Below are positions 1-11,185 of a stretch of 64,000 nucleotides of DNA, piece by piece. Under the pieces are notes generated by a model. That model ran no database searches, was not told the DNA's origin, and was given only the letters and a program-made list of their open reading frames with translations. The stretch comes from Melieria omissa. Taxonomy: Eukaryota > Arthropoda > Insecta > Diptera > Ulidiidae. Both the position numbers and the translations under genes were made by a program. The DNA lies in the NCBI GenBank assembly GCA_963971225.1, contig OZ020270.1, positions 71,874,432-71,938,431 on the forward strand, in the 5' to 3' direction. How positions within the stretch are numbered: position 1 is the first letter of the stretch; every line of letters starts with the position of its first letter.

Positions 1-540
1 TTGTACACAGCTTGCGATCCACTCCAGAAAACAGCTGATTACCGATTGGACAGCTGATTAATGTTTATACACAGACTGATGAGTTGCGCGGGATTTCCGT
101 TGAGATCGGTATGGTGAAAAACGCTCCCACTGAAAATTTTGAGGAAACAGCGAACCACCGAAACCAAAAACACGATTTGGGAGATTTATGTCCCAGCTAG
201 CGTACGTACACTTTGCAGAAACGCGGCACTACACTTTTGCACTACCAAACTGTTTTGATTGACACGCTGTATATTTCACGCAAACGATTTTTTTGTTAAG
301 AGCAGGGAGGACGTACGTCTGTCCGCTGCCAACACTTCACTCTCTCTCTGTATATATATATGTATATATGTGTATGTGATTATTCGTATTAGTGTTTCAT
401 GAACGCAATAAAGCGCACGCACAATCCGCAATCCCGCTACTTTTATTTTCAAAGCGTACCGCCGACGGCTCCAAGAGTTCTGTTTATGTTAGTGTATGGG
501 AATGAGTAATGTGTTAATTTTTAATAAAAAATTTTTAGGC
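1..540. other. No gene recognised; includes short TA-rich microsatellite
   Basis: I see no coding region, tRNA or transposon end here. A pyrimidine run followed by alternating TA/TG lies near 338-375. The sequence may be the flank of the T/G-rich segment that follows. Confidence 0.5.
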
Positions 541-1163
541 TTATCTTAGGGAGGCCCAGTGCCCGAGTATGGGGATCTCCTCTATGTGGTGTGTGTCGTC
601 TGTCCGCTGTTTGTGCGCTGCTATGTGTTGGCTGTTGTTATTTGCCGTTGTTGCTGCCCTCTTCGTCTGCCTTGGGTTCTGTTGTGGTGTGTTTGTTGTT
701 GTTTTTATGTTCGACTGTAGTTCCCGTTTGCTATTTGTTCTGCACAACACTGCACTGTTTATGCTTCGCTGTTTTTTCTGTTTTTAATTTTTGATATTTG
801 TGCACCGTATAGTTTTGTAATCGCACTTTTTGGATTGTTTTACAATGTATTTATCACTTTGTTTCACTTTTGTGTTTGGTTCACTGTTTGTTGAGTTGTC
901 ACTCTTTGTATTTGGTTTTTTTTTTGTGTCACTTTTCACTATTTTTTGTACTTGTTGATTGTTTTGTATTTTAAATTGTTCTATTTATTTTTTTGTTAGT
1001 GATTGTGTTTCCGCGTCGCGAGTTCGCGGTTGGCTCGAAGGACCATGTTTAATCGCTTCGTCGCAGAGCGGGTTAAATAAAACGCGGTTGATATCGGGTT
1101 TAAGTTTTGGGGTCTTTATTCGCTGGATGTCGAATAATGATTGTCAATAAATACAATGAACAT
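541..1163 (-). mobile_element. Possible 5' end of a BEL/Pao-like LTR retrotransposon, minus strand
   Basis: Read on the minus strand, 1046-1163 begins TG and ends CA. It is followed at 1032-1045 by TGGTCCTTCGAGCC, which resembles the primer-binding site I associate with BEL/Pao elements. Downstream is a T/G-rich stretch whose minus-strand reading frame (541-750, 69 residues) is rich in Asn, Gln and Thr and has no domain I recognise. The second LTR is not in the window and the LTR start is uncertain, so the family call is an inference from the primer site only. Confidence 0.3.
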
Positions 1164-1259
1164 TAAACGAGACAAACGGCCGAAGCCGGGGAGCAGAAAA
1201 TAGGGGGAAACATGAGTACAAAAGGACAAGGAAAGGAAGGGATTAGAGGTGGGATCGAC

Positions 1260-1800
1260 AGATCACTAGAAACAGCACTCATTTAGCCACCGACTTTTAT
1301 GCGGGACTATGATTATGCGCCAAAACTCCATTAAATCATGTTGCTCCATACAAACTTTTAACCCTTGATTTGCCCTGCTAGATTTCGATTTTCAAAAAAG
1401 TGAAAATCATGTGCCGAATTGTTTCTCACAATTGTGCTTTGAAGTCAATAGTCCCATTAATTCATGCTTTTTCACAGTTTCTTCATACACTCTTTCAACC
1501 CTTAGTTAACCCTATATGATTTCGATTTTCAAAAAACTGAGAAACACGTGTTTGAACACGAATTATTTTTGATGTGGAGTATTTTCACCAAGTTTGAAAG
1601 CAATAGGCCTATTATATCAAGTTTCTTAATACAACACCGTAACCCATGTTTTGCTCCCTTAGACCCCAATTTCAAAAAGTTCCTTGTTAGCGAAAGTTCA
1701 TTTTCTAGATGTACCTATACTGCAAATTTCATGTTTGTAGCTTCAGCTGTTTGACCTGGCTGGTGTGCATATATTTTGCATATTTCGGGCACAGTTTGTG
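1260..1800 (+). repeat. Dispersed non-coding repeat, CAAGTTTCTT / GTTTGTAGCTT subtype
   Basis: Phrases such as ATCAAGTTTCTT, AACCCATGTT and TTTGTAGCTT recur near 35870-36040 and in the matching part of every 4.6-kb unit, there joined to the GGCGGTGCCACGCC repeat. The region contains at least two diverged copies of a module of roughly 170 bp. No coding capacity is evident. Confidence 0.6.
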
Positions 1801-2490
1801 TGCATATAAATCCGATGCCTAGCCATCAGCATAGAGGTGTGTAGTGGTACCGAAACAAGTTTTTTAAACAACCTCTGGCAAACCTAACAGTTTAATGTTG
1901 GGTGTGTTCCCGAAAACGTGTTTTTTAACCAACCCATGCAAACATACAGTTTAATTTGGGCTTCTTCACTTTTTCTTGTAAGTTGCAATTACTTTATAAT
2001 TAATATTTGCACACATTTTGCTTGAGGAATAAACAAGAATACATTTAACAGCCATTATGGCAGCACGTTACAATATCTATGTATCTATATTAGACATGAT
2101 ATAGTGTTGTATGGGATCTTCAATAATGGGTTCCCGATGCTGAAGAACCTCTAATTTTTGCGGTGTAGTGAAGAAGTACATGAGCCAAAAAATTGGGGGC
2201 GTTAAATGGCGTCGCATCGAGGTCAAAGTTCACAAAAGAACTGGGAAATTCGACAAATTGCTCCACAGCTGCTCAGAAGTTTCTCTTAGAGGGTTAAAAT
2301 CTACTGACTGGCCTCCACTAGTTTTCTCAACTCAGCATTTCTTTCAAATATATTTATGCCCCATCTCTAACCCTTAATGGGGCCCCCCATACAAAATGAT
2401 GGTTTTTATAAAATAAGCTCAAACTGACCTTAGGTTGGTCCCAGATGTGTTAAATGTAAGACCGACACTCTTTTATTTTCTCTTCCGAAT
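1801..2490. other. No feature recognised
   Basis: AT-rich sequence with only short chance reading frames. No inverted ends or target duplications were found. Confidence 0.4.
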
Positions 2491-2494
2491 GTCA

Positions 2495-3188
2495 TTGGAT
2501 GAGTGCATAAGTTCGTGCCCGATTTGAAGTCAAAACTCAAATTGAAATTTTTCAAAACACAAACCGATCCAGAAAAGGCTCATTTTTGATACGTCGAAGC
2601 AAAGAAATGGCTGTTGTTACACGGTCCACTGTCTTTTTTTCACTCAACTGATGCGGCACCCAAGAATCGAGCTTCGAAGTGTACCCAACCTTTTTTAAAT
2701 GAGGAAATGCAGTTGATTTGTTGACGTTCAGTTCTTGGGCAACCTCTTCCGTTAAAATGCGTAAATTGTTCTCAACAAGAGTGCGGATAACGTCGTCGTC
2801 AAGGTCGGAAGGCCGTCCAGCGCGAGGTTGGTTTTTGAGGTTAAAATCACCAACTCGAAATTTAGCAAACCATTCTTCACTGTGCGAAGCGCTGGTGCAC
2901 GGTCCAAATAAACTGCTTGAATAGCTTTCGTTGCGGCGCCAACAGTTTTTCCCTTCCGAAACTCGTATAACATAATGTGACGGTAATGTTCGTTTTCGTT
3001 ATCCATTTTCAATGCGCTTTTCCAACACGCAAACTCAAAGAAATCAATGATTTGACGCTTAATTCAAAGTTTGGTTTGTCACCTTTATAAAGAATTACAA
3101 CAAGTATACATTTCAGTCATGAGTACCAACCGTGAACGATTGAAACGCCACCTAGTAAAATCGGGCACGAACTTATGCACTCATCCAA
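2495..3188 (-). mobile_element. Internally deleted mariner-family transposon
   Basis: The ends are perfect inverted repeats of about 31 bp, starting TTGGATGAGTGCATAAGTTC at 2495 and mirrored at 3188. TA follows the right end. The left flank is CA, so the expected TA duplication looks mutated. The body is only about 694 bp against about 1.3 kb for a full mariner, and it holds just the N-terminal transposase region. It is therefore a non-autonomous derivative. Confidence 0.8.
2640..3012 (-). pseudogene. mariner transposase, N-terminal DNA-binding fragment
   Basis: The reading begins MDNENEHYRHIMLYEFRKGK, the first helix-turn-helix of a mariner transposase. The homology then continues in other frames past the shifts, through a second helix-turn-helix ending in a WVPH-like block near 2650. 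The catalytic DDD domain is absent because the element is deleted internally. The start was chosen as the conserved mariner start Met, just inside the right inverted end. It cannot encode an active enzyme. Confidence 0.75.
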
Positions 3189-3189
3189 T

Positions 3190-3830
3190 ACTTCCAAACA
3201 TAACTACCCGCTATCTCCAAGTCTTAAGGGGGCTGCCATACAAAACTGGCCATTTTCTATGAAAATGGCTCCCCACTAGTGAATGTAGTAGTTAAGTAAG
3301 TAATGAAACATCGTATCTCGGAAACTACTGAACCGATTTGAATGATTTATTCAGCGATTGGCAACATTTTTGAGTTCAAAAAATATAATATAAATCGCCA
3401 CCAAAGGGCGTCTTCCATACAATCGGAGCTGTGAGGTTGTCAACTTGTGGGTTTCTACTAAGCAATAATCGAAATGTTTTGTCGAAACCCCATTAACCTC
3501 CCCATATACAAGGTGAGGCTAGTTTCCAACGGGAAATCGAGCCCTCGAGGAGCTCTTTGGGAGCGCTCCTTAGTCAGCAGTGAGCGCTCCCCCGTTCCTT
3601 ATAAGCTTGCTTGTATTTTATCATTGTTTGCTTTGTTTTATAATGAAATGCGCGAGATGGCGAATCTATGACGATGCAAATTGACAAAGAAAACCAAGTA
3701 AATGAAAAGCTACTGATTAACACAATTGAGGCTTACAAGTCGGCAATGTTGCCGCTAAGTTTCAGTAAAGAAATGGACTGCGTTTGAACCATGTTAATTT
3801 CAAAAACCAATTTTTATAATTTTTACTTAC
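3190..3830. other. No gene recognised
   Basis: Holds diverged pieces of dispersed repeat and an AGCGCTCC-rich patch near 3545-3595. A similar patch occurs near 35515-35580 and in each 4.6-kb unit. Confidence 0.4.
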
Positions 3831-4830
3831 GCCACGTCCACTTGTTCAATACCCACTTGTTCAATCGAGAAGGAAAATGGTAGGTTCGTACTAAGCTTTA
3901 TTGCTGGGGACAATGACTCATGTGTAAAATGACTCATCGATGGGACTACTGGGTACTAACTTTCAGTGTTGTACGACTTATAATTTCGAAAATATGCTGT
4001 ATTAAAGATGGGCCGTGCCACGCCCCCATTTTCAAAACCCGCACCGTTCCCTCTGTCTAAAGATATGAATAAATGGTAGGTTCTTACCTAGTTTCATTGC
4101 TGTGCGACTTATAGTTCAGCGGAATATTTGGTTCAAAAAAAAAGTGCCACGCTCCTTGTCCAACGCCCATCAAATATTACCAGTAGAGTGACACATCTAT
4201 GGGACGATGCAGTACTAAATTGCAATGCTGTGCAACTTACAATTTCGAAGATATTCCATTACAAAGATTTTGCTTCTATACGCCCTCTCGTCCAATATCC
4301 CATTCCCATTCCCTATGTCGAATGACATGACTAAATAGTAAGTTCGTAGTATAGTCGGCCTCGATAGTCCAGCGGGTAGCGCACTGGCTTCTCATACCGA
4401 GGCCCCAAGTTCGATTCCTGGCTCGGGCTGGTAAAACACTCATCTACTTCTATCGCTATCCACATGAAGCCGATAAGAATTCCAAGAATCGCACAAGTGC
4501 GCTCTTGGCAGGCAATGGCAAAATCTCCAAGTGTGAAAGAAAAATTTCCAATCGCCATTCGGATTCGGCGTTAAACTGTAAGTCCCCTCCCCTCCCTTTC
4601 CCCACCCGCTTGAAATGGGTGCTGTACCATATGTTGGAAAGACAGTGTTGTTGCCTGGTATCACAGGCATAGTATAATAGGCCTCCGAGTGTGTCTCTTA
4701 TAGAGGCAGCCACCATAACCTAACCTAAGCTAAGTTCGTAGTGAATTTAATTGATGTGTAACTTATGGCTCCAAAGTTATCATCTGAAAATTTGGGTTGT
4801 TGAAAAAGCGCCACGCCGCGTTTTCCTAAA
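3831..4830 (+). repeat. Dispersed GGCGGTGCCACGCC-type repeat array, split by a SINE
   Basis: Recurring phrases include GGTAGGTTCGTA, ATTGCTGTGCGACTTATAGT, GTGCCACGCC and ATCTATGGGACGATG. They form diverged modules of about 180 bp. The module continues without a gap on the far side of the SINE at 4351-4730, from GTAAGTTCGTAGT to GAATTTAATTGATGTG, which gives the pre-insertion site. Confidence 0.7.
4351..4730 (+). mobile_element. tRNA-derived SINE with 12-bp target duplication
   Basis: The head resembles a tRNA gene: GTCCAGCGGGTAGCGCACTGG carries an A box and AGTTCGATTCC a B box, as needed for internal RNA polymerase III transcription. The tail ends AACCTAACCTAAGC. Perfect copies of TAAGTTCGTAGT flank it at 4339-4350 and 4731-4742. 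It sits in a dispersed repeat whose sequence resumes exactly after the second copy. It has no coding function and would move using LINE enzymes. Confidence 0.85.
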
Positions 4831-5034
4831 ATTTTGTTCATACAAACTTTGTGCTGACAACTACGAACACAACAAAAAAACCAGCGAAATCGTTGTAGTG
4901 TGATGCGCTTACACATACACACATCCACTTATATATAGATGCCATTGCACAGTGATTCGACTCCATACAACCGCGGGATAAAATTAGAAGGAGTGGTCCG
5001 TTCTTTATAAAATTTGGTATACTAGTTAATCATG

Positions 5035-5338
5035 GCAGCCGCCGTAGCTCAGCTGGCAAGTGCGTTGGGCCGCGAGCCAAGACTCCGCGTGTTCAATACT
5101 CCGTTGCGTTAACACCGAAAAAAAGAAAAAAACAACTTTTTTTCTTTGGGGGGCTGTCCTCTCAGCAGGAAATGGCAAACCTCTGAGAGTAAAATTGCCT
5201 ATGAAAAAGCTCCCAACTCGCCGTTCGGACTCGGCATAAAACTGAAGGTCCGTTCCAACCTTGTACAAAAGACATTCATACGCACAATACGGTTGGTTGC
5301 AGGTAGCTAGACCTTAGTCTCGTAATCGGGCTGTCGCA
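5035..5338 (+). mobile_element. tRNA-derived SINE (second family), 5' part only
   Basis: Begins GCAGCCGCCGTAGCTCAGCTGG, a pol III A-box region, and matches the complete SINE at 53807-54148 along its length. It stops at CGGGCTGTCG, where the complete copy continues GTGCCAGTCA plus a trinucleotide tail. The missing tail appears at 31660-31680, followed by AGTTAATCATGG, the same 12 bases that precede this copy at 5024-5035. This looks like one SINE split by a large insertion. Confidence 0.75.
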
Positions 5339-5385
5339 CAGAGGGAGAAATGGTCAATCTAGCGGAACTTAATTCAAAATTTTAA
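5337..5385 (+). repeat. Putative left terminal inverted repeat of a Transib-like element
   Basis: CACAGAG starts at 5337-5338 right after the broken SINE, followed by GAAATGGTCAATCTAGCGGA and ACTTAATT. The reverse complement of nearly the same 40 bp lies at 31618-31659 before the SINE tail. Known Transib ends start with CAC. The family assignment relies on the RAG1/Transib-like reading frame between the ends. Confidence 0.5.
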
Positions 5386-5508
5386 ATTTCGATTTGCTCA
5401 ATTTTTTTTATTGTTCTGATTACTAATACCCTGAAGAGTTCTTCGGTGTTTTTCATTTTGCTTTGCTTTCTATATTCGCACAGCTGTGAGCTTTCAAACA
5501 CAACATAT

Positions 5509-5867
5509 TGTTACGAAAATCCACGTTTGTTTTCCAAGGTTCGTTTTGATTGTGGTTGAAAATAAAACACCTTCAATTACTCAGCAAAAATCAACAATCT
5601 ACACTTGTTACCACTTTGCTTGCTGTTACACACTTTTGCGCTGCCACTGCTGCTTTTATACCAGTTTTCTTATCGCGCCGAAGTTTCTTGCAACTACCAA
5701 TTGGAAAGCGCTCGACTATTCTCGCACAGCCCATTTCTTCGAGAACCATACTTGCCATATCGGACTATCCAAGCGAATTATACCAAATTTGCCATACTTC
5801 AAAGTGCATGCCTAAAAGTATGCTTGGAAAAGCGTTCATGCACAGCACAGAGTGCCTCTTCGTTTCA
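5509..5867 (-). repeat. 3' LTR of the gypsy element
   Basis: Starts TG and ends CA on the plus strand. It matches the other LTR except for a few substitutions and a replaced block near 5628-5650, where the other LTR has sequence shared with the solo LTR at 12332-12766. Confidence 0.9.
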
Positions 5868-6911
5868 CTGCCCATCACTTAGACTTGTTTGTCCCGAACA
5901 AGTACCGAGGCTCCGCCGGAGTAAGACGCCAGGCGCTCCAAATGGACTACAGCAACGTTGAATCCTGTATACCACATCGTTAATCCTAGTCACGACTTCG
6001 TACGGTCCTTCCCATGACGCTTGAAGTTCCGGAGACAACGCTTTCCTCCGCTGCGGGTTGTAGAGCATTACCAGGTCGCCTTCTTGGAACCCTGCTGAGT
6101 TGGCCCGTAAATCATATCTGGCTTTCGCCTTATCGCTGACCAGTTTGGTGTGGCTCCTTATAAACTGGTGAATTTCCTCCAATTCCGCCCGCTTATTGAC
6201 CACGTAGTCCGTCTTAGCGCCTCCCGTCGTGCTGACTACCCCGAACTTCAAGTCAGCGGGTAACCGCAACTCTGTGTCGAACACTGCTCGGGCTGGAGTG
6301 AGTGATGTCGTGTCGTGCGGGGCTGACCTATACGCCATCAGGAACAGGGGGATATGTGTGTCCCAATCCTTTTGATTCCTGCCTACCACTTTCCGCAGGT
6401 ATTCTTCCAGTGTCCGGTTAAAGCGTTCCACCATGCCGTCGGACTGTGGGTGCAAAGGCGTGGTACGAGTTTTCTTCATCCCCAGTAGCTCACACACTTC
6501 CTTGAATACCGCAGACTCGAAATTCCGGCCTTGATCTGAGTGCAACTCCAACGGAACTCCGGACCTGGCTACCCAGTTGTTTACCAGCTTTTCCGAGATC
6601 GTAGTGGCCTCCTGGTTAGGAATAGGGTACACTTCGGGCCATTTGCTGAAAAAAATCCATTACCACCAGCACATATTTGTTGCCTTGAGTGCTAGTTGGG
6701 AATGGGCCGGCGACGTCCATAGCAATCCGCTCGAAGGGCGCTCCCACGTTGTATTTTTATTTTGGCGACAGTTTTTGTGATGCCTAGGTGCCCTCCGCTG
6801 GAGTCGTTATGGTATGCCTCGATCACCTCGTTGATCCTGCATTTCGGGACTACAATCAGGGAATTGCTGGTCCGGCCATCCTCACTCTCCCACTCGTGGT
6901 ATAGGCAACCA
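5865..6911 (-). pseudogene. gypsy integrase region (broken)
   Basis: The core is open from 6632 to 5865 (255 residues). It contains the second catalytic Asp in HSDQGRNFES, the Glu in DGMVERFNRTLEEYL and a C-terminal GPYEVV block. The first catalytic Asp lies upstream in another frame near 6715. One extra T in a T-run near 6647 separates the two frames. Further upstream (6989-6760) the two His of the zinc-binding HHCC module are visible, but the two Cys are missing, which implies a deletion near 6760. The enzyme would insert cDNA into the genome; this copy cannot. Confidence 0.85.
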
Positions 6912-7529
6912 TCAGACAGCCGCAGTAAGCCACTGCGCCCAGTAAGCCTTCGCAATCGGGCTCTCACCGGCCATCTCCTGCCAGTCTGAACGTGCGCCTT
7001 GCTCCTTGCCTTCAATGATTTTTTTAAGATCCGTATCCTCGCGCTGGTCCTTTTGTATCCTCTCCGCAGACCACTCTTCCTCTGGCATAACGCTGACCAA
7101 TCGGACGTCCACTATCTGCTCTTTGCTTTCGGCTCGCGAACAATGCCTGCATTCGGTTTTGCACGGACGGCGTGACAAGGCATCGGCATTTCCATGGCTG
7201 CTACCCTTGCGATGCTCTACCGTGTAGTCGTAGCTCTGCAGCCGCTCGATCCACCGCGCCAATTGGCATTCCGGATCTTTAAAGTGCAGGAGCCATTTCA
7301 ATGCCGCATGATCTGTGCGCAGGCGAAACTTTTGCCCATACAGGTATTTGTGGAAGTGTTTCGCGCATTCCAATACTGCGAGCAACTCCCTTCGTGTCAC
7401 ACAGTAGTTGCGTTCAGGCTTTGACAAAATTTTGCTGTAGTAGGCTATCACATGTTCTTGGCCATCTATTATCTGTGATAGCACACCACCAATACTATGC
7501 CCACTTGCATCTGTATCCAGCACAAACAT
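6912..7529 (-). pseudogene. gypsy RNase H region of pol
   Basis: 205 residues. It opens with VLDTDASGHSIGGVL, the first RNase H Asp, followed by YYSKILSKPERNY, RRELLA and the RTDHAAL Asp. The DALSRRP tail is typical of Ty3/gypsy RNase H and its linker. It is out of frame with the reverse transcriptase upstream: one base appears to be missing near 7528. It also loses frame again before the integrase zinc region. Confidence 0.88.
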
Positions 7530-9290
7530 CTCCAGGCACGGGGAAGGCCAGAATTGGAGCAGTGCACAATTTTTCCTTCAGTCGTGCAAATGCCTGCTCC
7601 TGTTCTTCACCCCACGCGAAGGCTTCATTCCTTTTCGTCAGCTTGTGCAAGCTGCCAGCTATGTTCGCAAATCCTGGAACGAATCTTCGGTAGTATGTGC
7701 ACAGGCCTAGGAAACTGCGGAGTTCGTGTAGATTGCGTGGTCGGGGCCACTCCTTCACCGCCGTGATCTTGCCTTCGTCCGTATGTACTCCGCGAGCGGA
7801 AACCGTGTGACCCAGATACTTGACCTCTTTTTGGAACAGTGGGCTCTTCTTTGGGTTGAGTTTAAGGCCGGCGTTTTGTATTCGCCCAAATACCTCCTTC
7901 AGCTTTTCCAGGTGGTCGTCGAAGCTTTTGCCCATCACGATTATGTCGTCGAGGTATACCAGCCACGTCCGCCAATGCAGCCCTTTAAGCACACGTTCCA
8001 TTAGCCGCTCGAATGTTGCTGGTGCGTTGCAGAGTCCAAACGGCATGACGGTGAACTGCCACAAACCGTCGCCAACACTAAAAGCTGTTTTCTCCTTGTC
8101 CTGGTCTGCAAGCTCCACCTGCCAATAGCCGCTGCGTAAGTCGAGTGTGGAAAACCACTGTGTGCCTGACAGTGTGTCCAGGGTGTCATCGATCCGAGGT
8201 AGTGGATAGCTGTCCTTCTTGGTCACGTCATTGAGCTTTCGATAGTCCACACAAAATCGGGGACTGCCATCCTTTTTCTTGACTAGCACGACCGGCGAGC
8301 ACCAAGGACCTGACGAAGGCTCTATGACCTTTTCTTTATGCATGTTTTCAATCAAATTTGTGACCTCTTCCCTCTTGGCCAGAGGAACTCGTCTTGGTGG
8401 TTGGCGGATTGGTTTCGCACTTCCGGTGTCGATGTTGTGCTTCACTATAGCTGTTCTTCCGCCTGCTTCTGCCGCAAATATTGACCCATAGTGCTGCAGG
8501 AGTGACCTCGCCTTCTGTTTCTGCTTGGCCGTCAACTCGCTGCTCCACTGGTTCTCCTGCGGTACGGCGTCCATGTTAAAACCGCTCTTCTTATTACCTC
8601 CAGGCGGGCTACTCTCGCAATTGACCACTGCTACAGCTGCCTTAAACTCGCCAATTACCTCTTCTTTCCCGACATATCTGGGTGCATTCAGGGGGTTCAG
8701 TATTCTGACTGGTATTCTGCCATTTTTAGGTTCCACTAATGTACGTCCGATGATGATGTTGTCGTGTCCTTGTTTCGGTGCTTCTACTACCCACAGCCGA
8801 ATCGTCCCATCGTCCTCGTCCACCTTTGCCCACACAATCGCCTCAGAATTCGCTGGTATCCTCCTGTGTTGACACGATACAACCTTCCTTACCGCCACGC
8901 TTCGCTCATAGCCGGTGTGCAGCGGGAATTCAACGTTGGCATATCTCAGCACATTTTCCTTCAGGTCCAGCGTAAAACAGTGCCTAATCATGAAATCCAC
9001 GCCGATAATCACGTCGTCCATTATATCCGCGACGATGAACTCATGTTCCAGGCTGCGGGTGCCGATAGCAACTGTTTTTGTTACTTTTCCTCTTACCGGC
9101 GCACGCTCGCCAGTCGTCAGCTGTATGCCATGCAGTGGTTCTCAGTTCTTCAGAAGCGAATAACTTTCCATCTATCTTTCCTTCAATCGTCCATCTGCTG
9201 GGTTGTCGTTTCAACTGCGAGACAAGGACGGTGGGGCAGCAGGTTGTGGGGATCAGCTCTCGCCCCTTTGGGCTGACCCGTTTTAGTTTA
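7495..9290 (-). pseudogene. gypsy protease and reverse transcriptase region of pol
   Basis: The open part runs 9021-7495 (508 residues). Reverse transcriptase blocks are clear: FCVDYRKLN near residue 257, WFSTLDLRSGYWQV near 290, FTVMPFGLCNAPATFERLM near 325, the YLDD catalytic box near 355 and the YLGH block. The protease C-terminal part (IIGVDFM) is at the start of this frame. Upstream (9022-9290) the protease homology changes frame, and I find no DTG or DSG active-site triad where it should be, so that piece appears deleted. Confidence 0.88.
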
Positions 9291-10762
9291 ACGACTCGTC
9301 GTCCTCCCCCCGGCGCTTGTTGGCTGGGCTTTGATTGTCAGTATTCCTCGCTTCAGGCGATTGCGATCGAGAATGTGAACGCCTTTTTCGTTGGCGGCAG
9401 TCCCGTGCTATGTGACCCTGCTTGCCACATGTCCAGCAAACCACTTTAGAGGAGACCACCCGTGGCCTGCCCGGTGTCTCAGAGCTTATGGCCTGGATCG
9501 GAATGTCGTTGTCCGGCTGGATCTGGCGTAACCTTGCAGGTGCATACCGAGTGCCTCCAATCCATGTCGCCTCATATGTCATCGCGCTGGTCACCGTTTC
9601 CTTAAATGTCGGCTTGCCCATCATCAACGCACTGCGACGTGTCTCCGGATCATGAAGACCTTCAATGAACGACTCAATCTTCATCATCTCGAGATCATCA
9701 ACGCCGAATTTTGGTTCGGCGGTTCTTCAGCTCACAGTAGTACAGCGTATGGTTGTGCTCGTTGCTGTACTTTGCTGCTCTCATGACGGCCTCATAATCA
9801 CTTCTCGAAGCTTCCGGAACTGATTTCATATCCTCAGCCGCAGGACCCTTCAGCGCCAGTGCCAATCTCCGACCCTTCCTGTTATCGGTCCACTGATTTT
9901 CCAAGGCAGCCAAGTTGAATTGCAGTTTGAATGTGTCGAACGGCGTAGCACCATCATAAGTAGGCACTTCTGTTCGGGTGGCAAAACTTTCCGGAACCGG
10001 CGGCAAACATTCTCGTGGCTGTACATCCCTAAGCCGCTCGTCGATTTTTCTGTTCACCGAATCCTCCAGACCGTCAACTCGTCTGTTCAGGGAATCATCC
10101 AGGTCGTCGACTCGTTTGTCCAAGTATTCCACTTGAGCTCCCAGGTGCTCCACCTTCACATTTAGCTTGTTGGAGATTTCTTCCACTTTCAAGCGCGCAG
10201 AATTTTCCTGAAGCTTGGTGGACAACTCGCAATTCGCACTTTCGAGTTTCGCTGACATTTCTTGATTCGACGTTTCCATTCGCGCCGAAATTTCCTGATT
10301 AGTAATTTCTAATTTCGCTGCAATTTCTCGATTCGTAGTTTCCAGTTTCGCTGCAATTTGCGCCGACATTTCACGTTTGGAAGTCTCGAATATGCCTTTG
10401 ACTTTCTCGATTTTCGCAGACGTTTCCTGAAACATGCCTTTCACATTCTCGAATTTCGCAGAAGTTTCCTCAAACATGCCTCTCATTGCAACCATAAGCT
10501 GGCTCATGTCCATTGCTTGTGGTGGCGCAGCCGCTGCAGCCGTACTTTGCATCAACGCCGCACCCGCAGGCGATTCCCCCACTTTGGCCGACGCCTCTAG
10601 CTCCTGCGTTCCGAACTCATGCGCAGCCCAATCGATGCCTCGTGATTCACACGCCTCTCGCAAGCGCAGTTGCAACTCCACCTTTCCGCCAGCAGTCGGC
10701 AAATTCCAGGCAGCCAGCTCTTTCTTCAGCTGGTCCACCTTCAGCAGCTCCAGTTTAACCAT
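9283..10762 (-). pseudogene. gypsy gag (SAP-like start, coiled coil, one zinc knuckle), frameshifted
   Basis: The first frame (10762-9698, 354 residues) begins with a SAP-like segment (residues 1-35), followed by a long helical repeat from about residue 95 to 245 with recurring SAKLE/NQEIS heptad-like units, then the capsid-like region. A second frame (9687-9283) continues it and holds one knuckle, CWTCGKQGHIARDC, then a basic tail. One extra A near 9705 breaks the frame. Position 10711 inside gag is the left breakpoint of the tandem array, so units 2 and 3 carry only the first codons. Confidence 0.85.
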
Positions 10763-10801
10763 GTCTGCGTTTTTATAATTTTATTTTACCTTCAGTAACA
10801 C

Positions 10802-10821
10802 AATCCGAACTTCCGACACCA
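10802..10821 (-). other. Primer-binding site of the gypsy element
   Basis: Two bases inside the 5' LTR, the minus strand reads TGGTGTCGGAAGTTCGGATT. It starts with the TGG expected opposite a CCA tail. The first seven bases and some later ones fit a tRNA-Leu 3' end; that identity is tentative. Confidence 0.55.
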
Positions 10822-10823
10822 AA

Positions 10824-11185
10824 TGTTACGAAAATCTACGTTTGTTTTCCAAGGTTCGTTTTGATTGTGGTTGAAAATAAAACACCTTCAATTACTCAGC
10901 AAAAATCAACAATCTACACTTGTTACAACTTTGCTCAACACAGACTCGACCCCTTGCGCTGCCACTGCTGCTTTTATACCAGTTTTCTTATCGCGCCGAA
11001 GTTTCTTGCAACTACCAATTGGAAAGCGCTCGACTATTCTCGCACAGCCCATTTCTTCGAGAACCATACTTGCCATATCGGACTATCCAAGCGAATTATA
11101 CCAAATTTGCCATACTTCAAAGTGCATGCCTAAAAGTATGCTTGGAAAAGCGTTCATGCACAGCACAGAGTGCCTCTTCGTTTCA
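10824..11185 (-). repeat. 5' LTR of the gypsy element
   Basis: Runs TGTTACG to TTTCA and is followed by ATAT at 11186-11189. It lies inside tandem unit 1, so near-identical copies occur as solo LTRs at 17550 and 24278. Confidence 0.9.

Larger units (their letters stand above)
5509..11185 (-). mobile_element. Ty3/gypsy LTR retrotransposon, defective, with ATAT target duplication
   Basis: Two LTRs (5509-5867 and 10824-11185) each run TGTTACG...TTTCA and are flanked by ATAT at 5505-5508 and 11186-11189. Between them, on the minus strand, lie gag, protease, reverse transcriptase, RNase H and integrase in the Ty3/gypsy order. No env-like frame follows integrase: the pol frame runs into the 3' LTR. 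Several frameshifts and two small deletions make it defective. The 5' LTR, leader and first bases of gag (from 10711) are also the start of the 6.73-kb tandem unit. Confidence 0.93.

Noticed and set aside
541..794. Overlapping plus-strand frames rich in Cys, Leu, Val and Phe
   Set aside because: They arise from T/G-rich sequence; two frames overlap at similar length and neither has a domain.
4352..4425. Possible tRNA gene
   Set aside because: A and B boxes are present, but the segment is the head of a 380-bp SINE with a tail and target duplications; I could not fold a complete tRNA.
5605..5961. 118-residue plus-strand frame over the LTR, and similar frames at 10865, 17591 and 24319
   Set aside because: They are antisense to the LTR and repeat wherever it does; no protein features.
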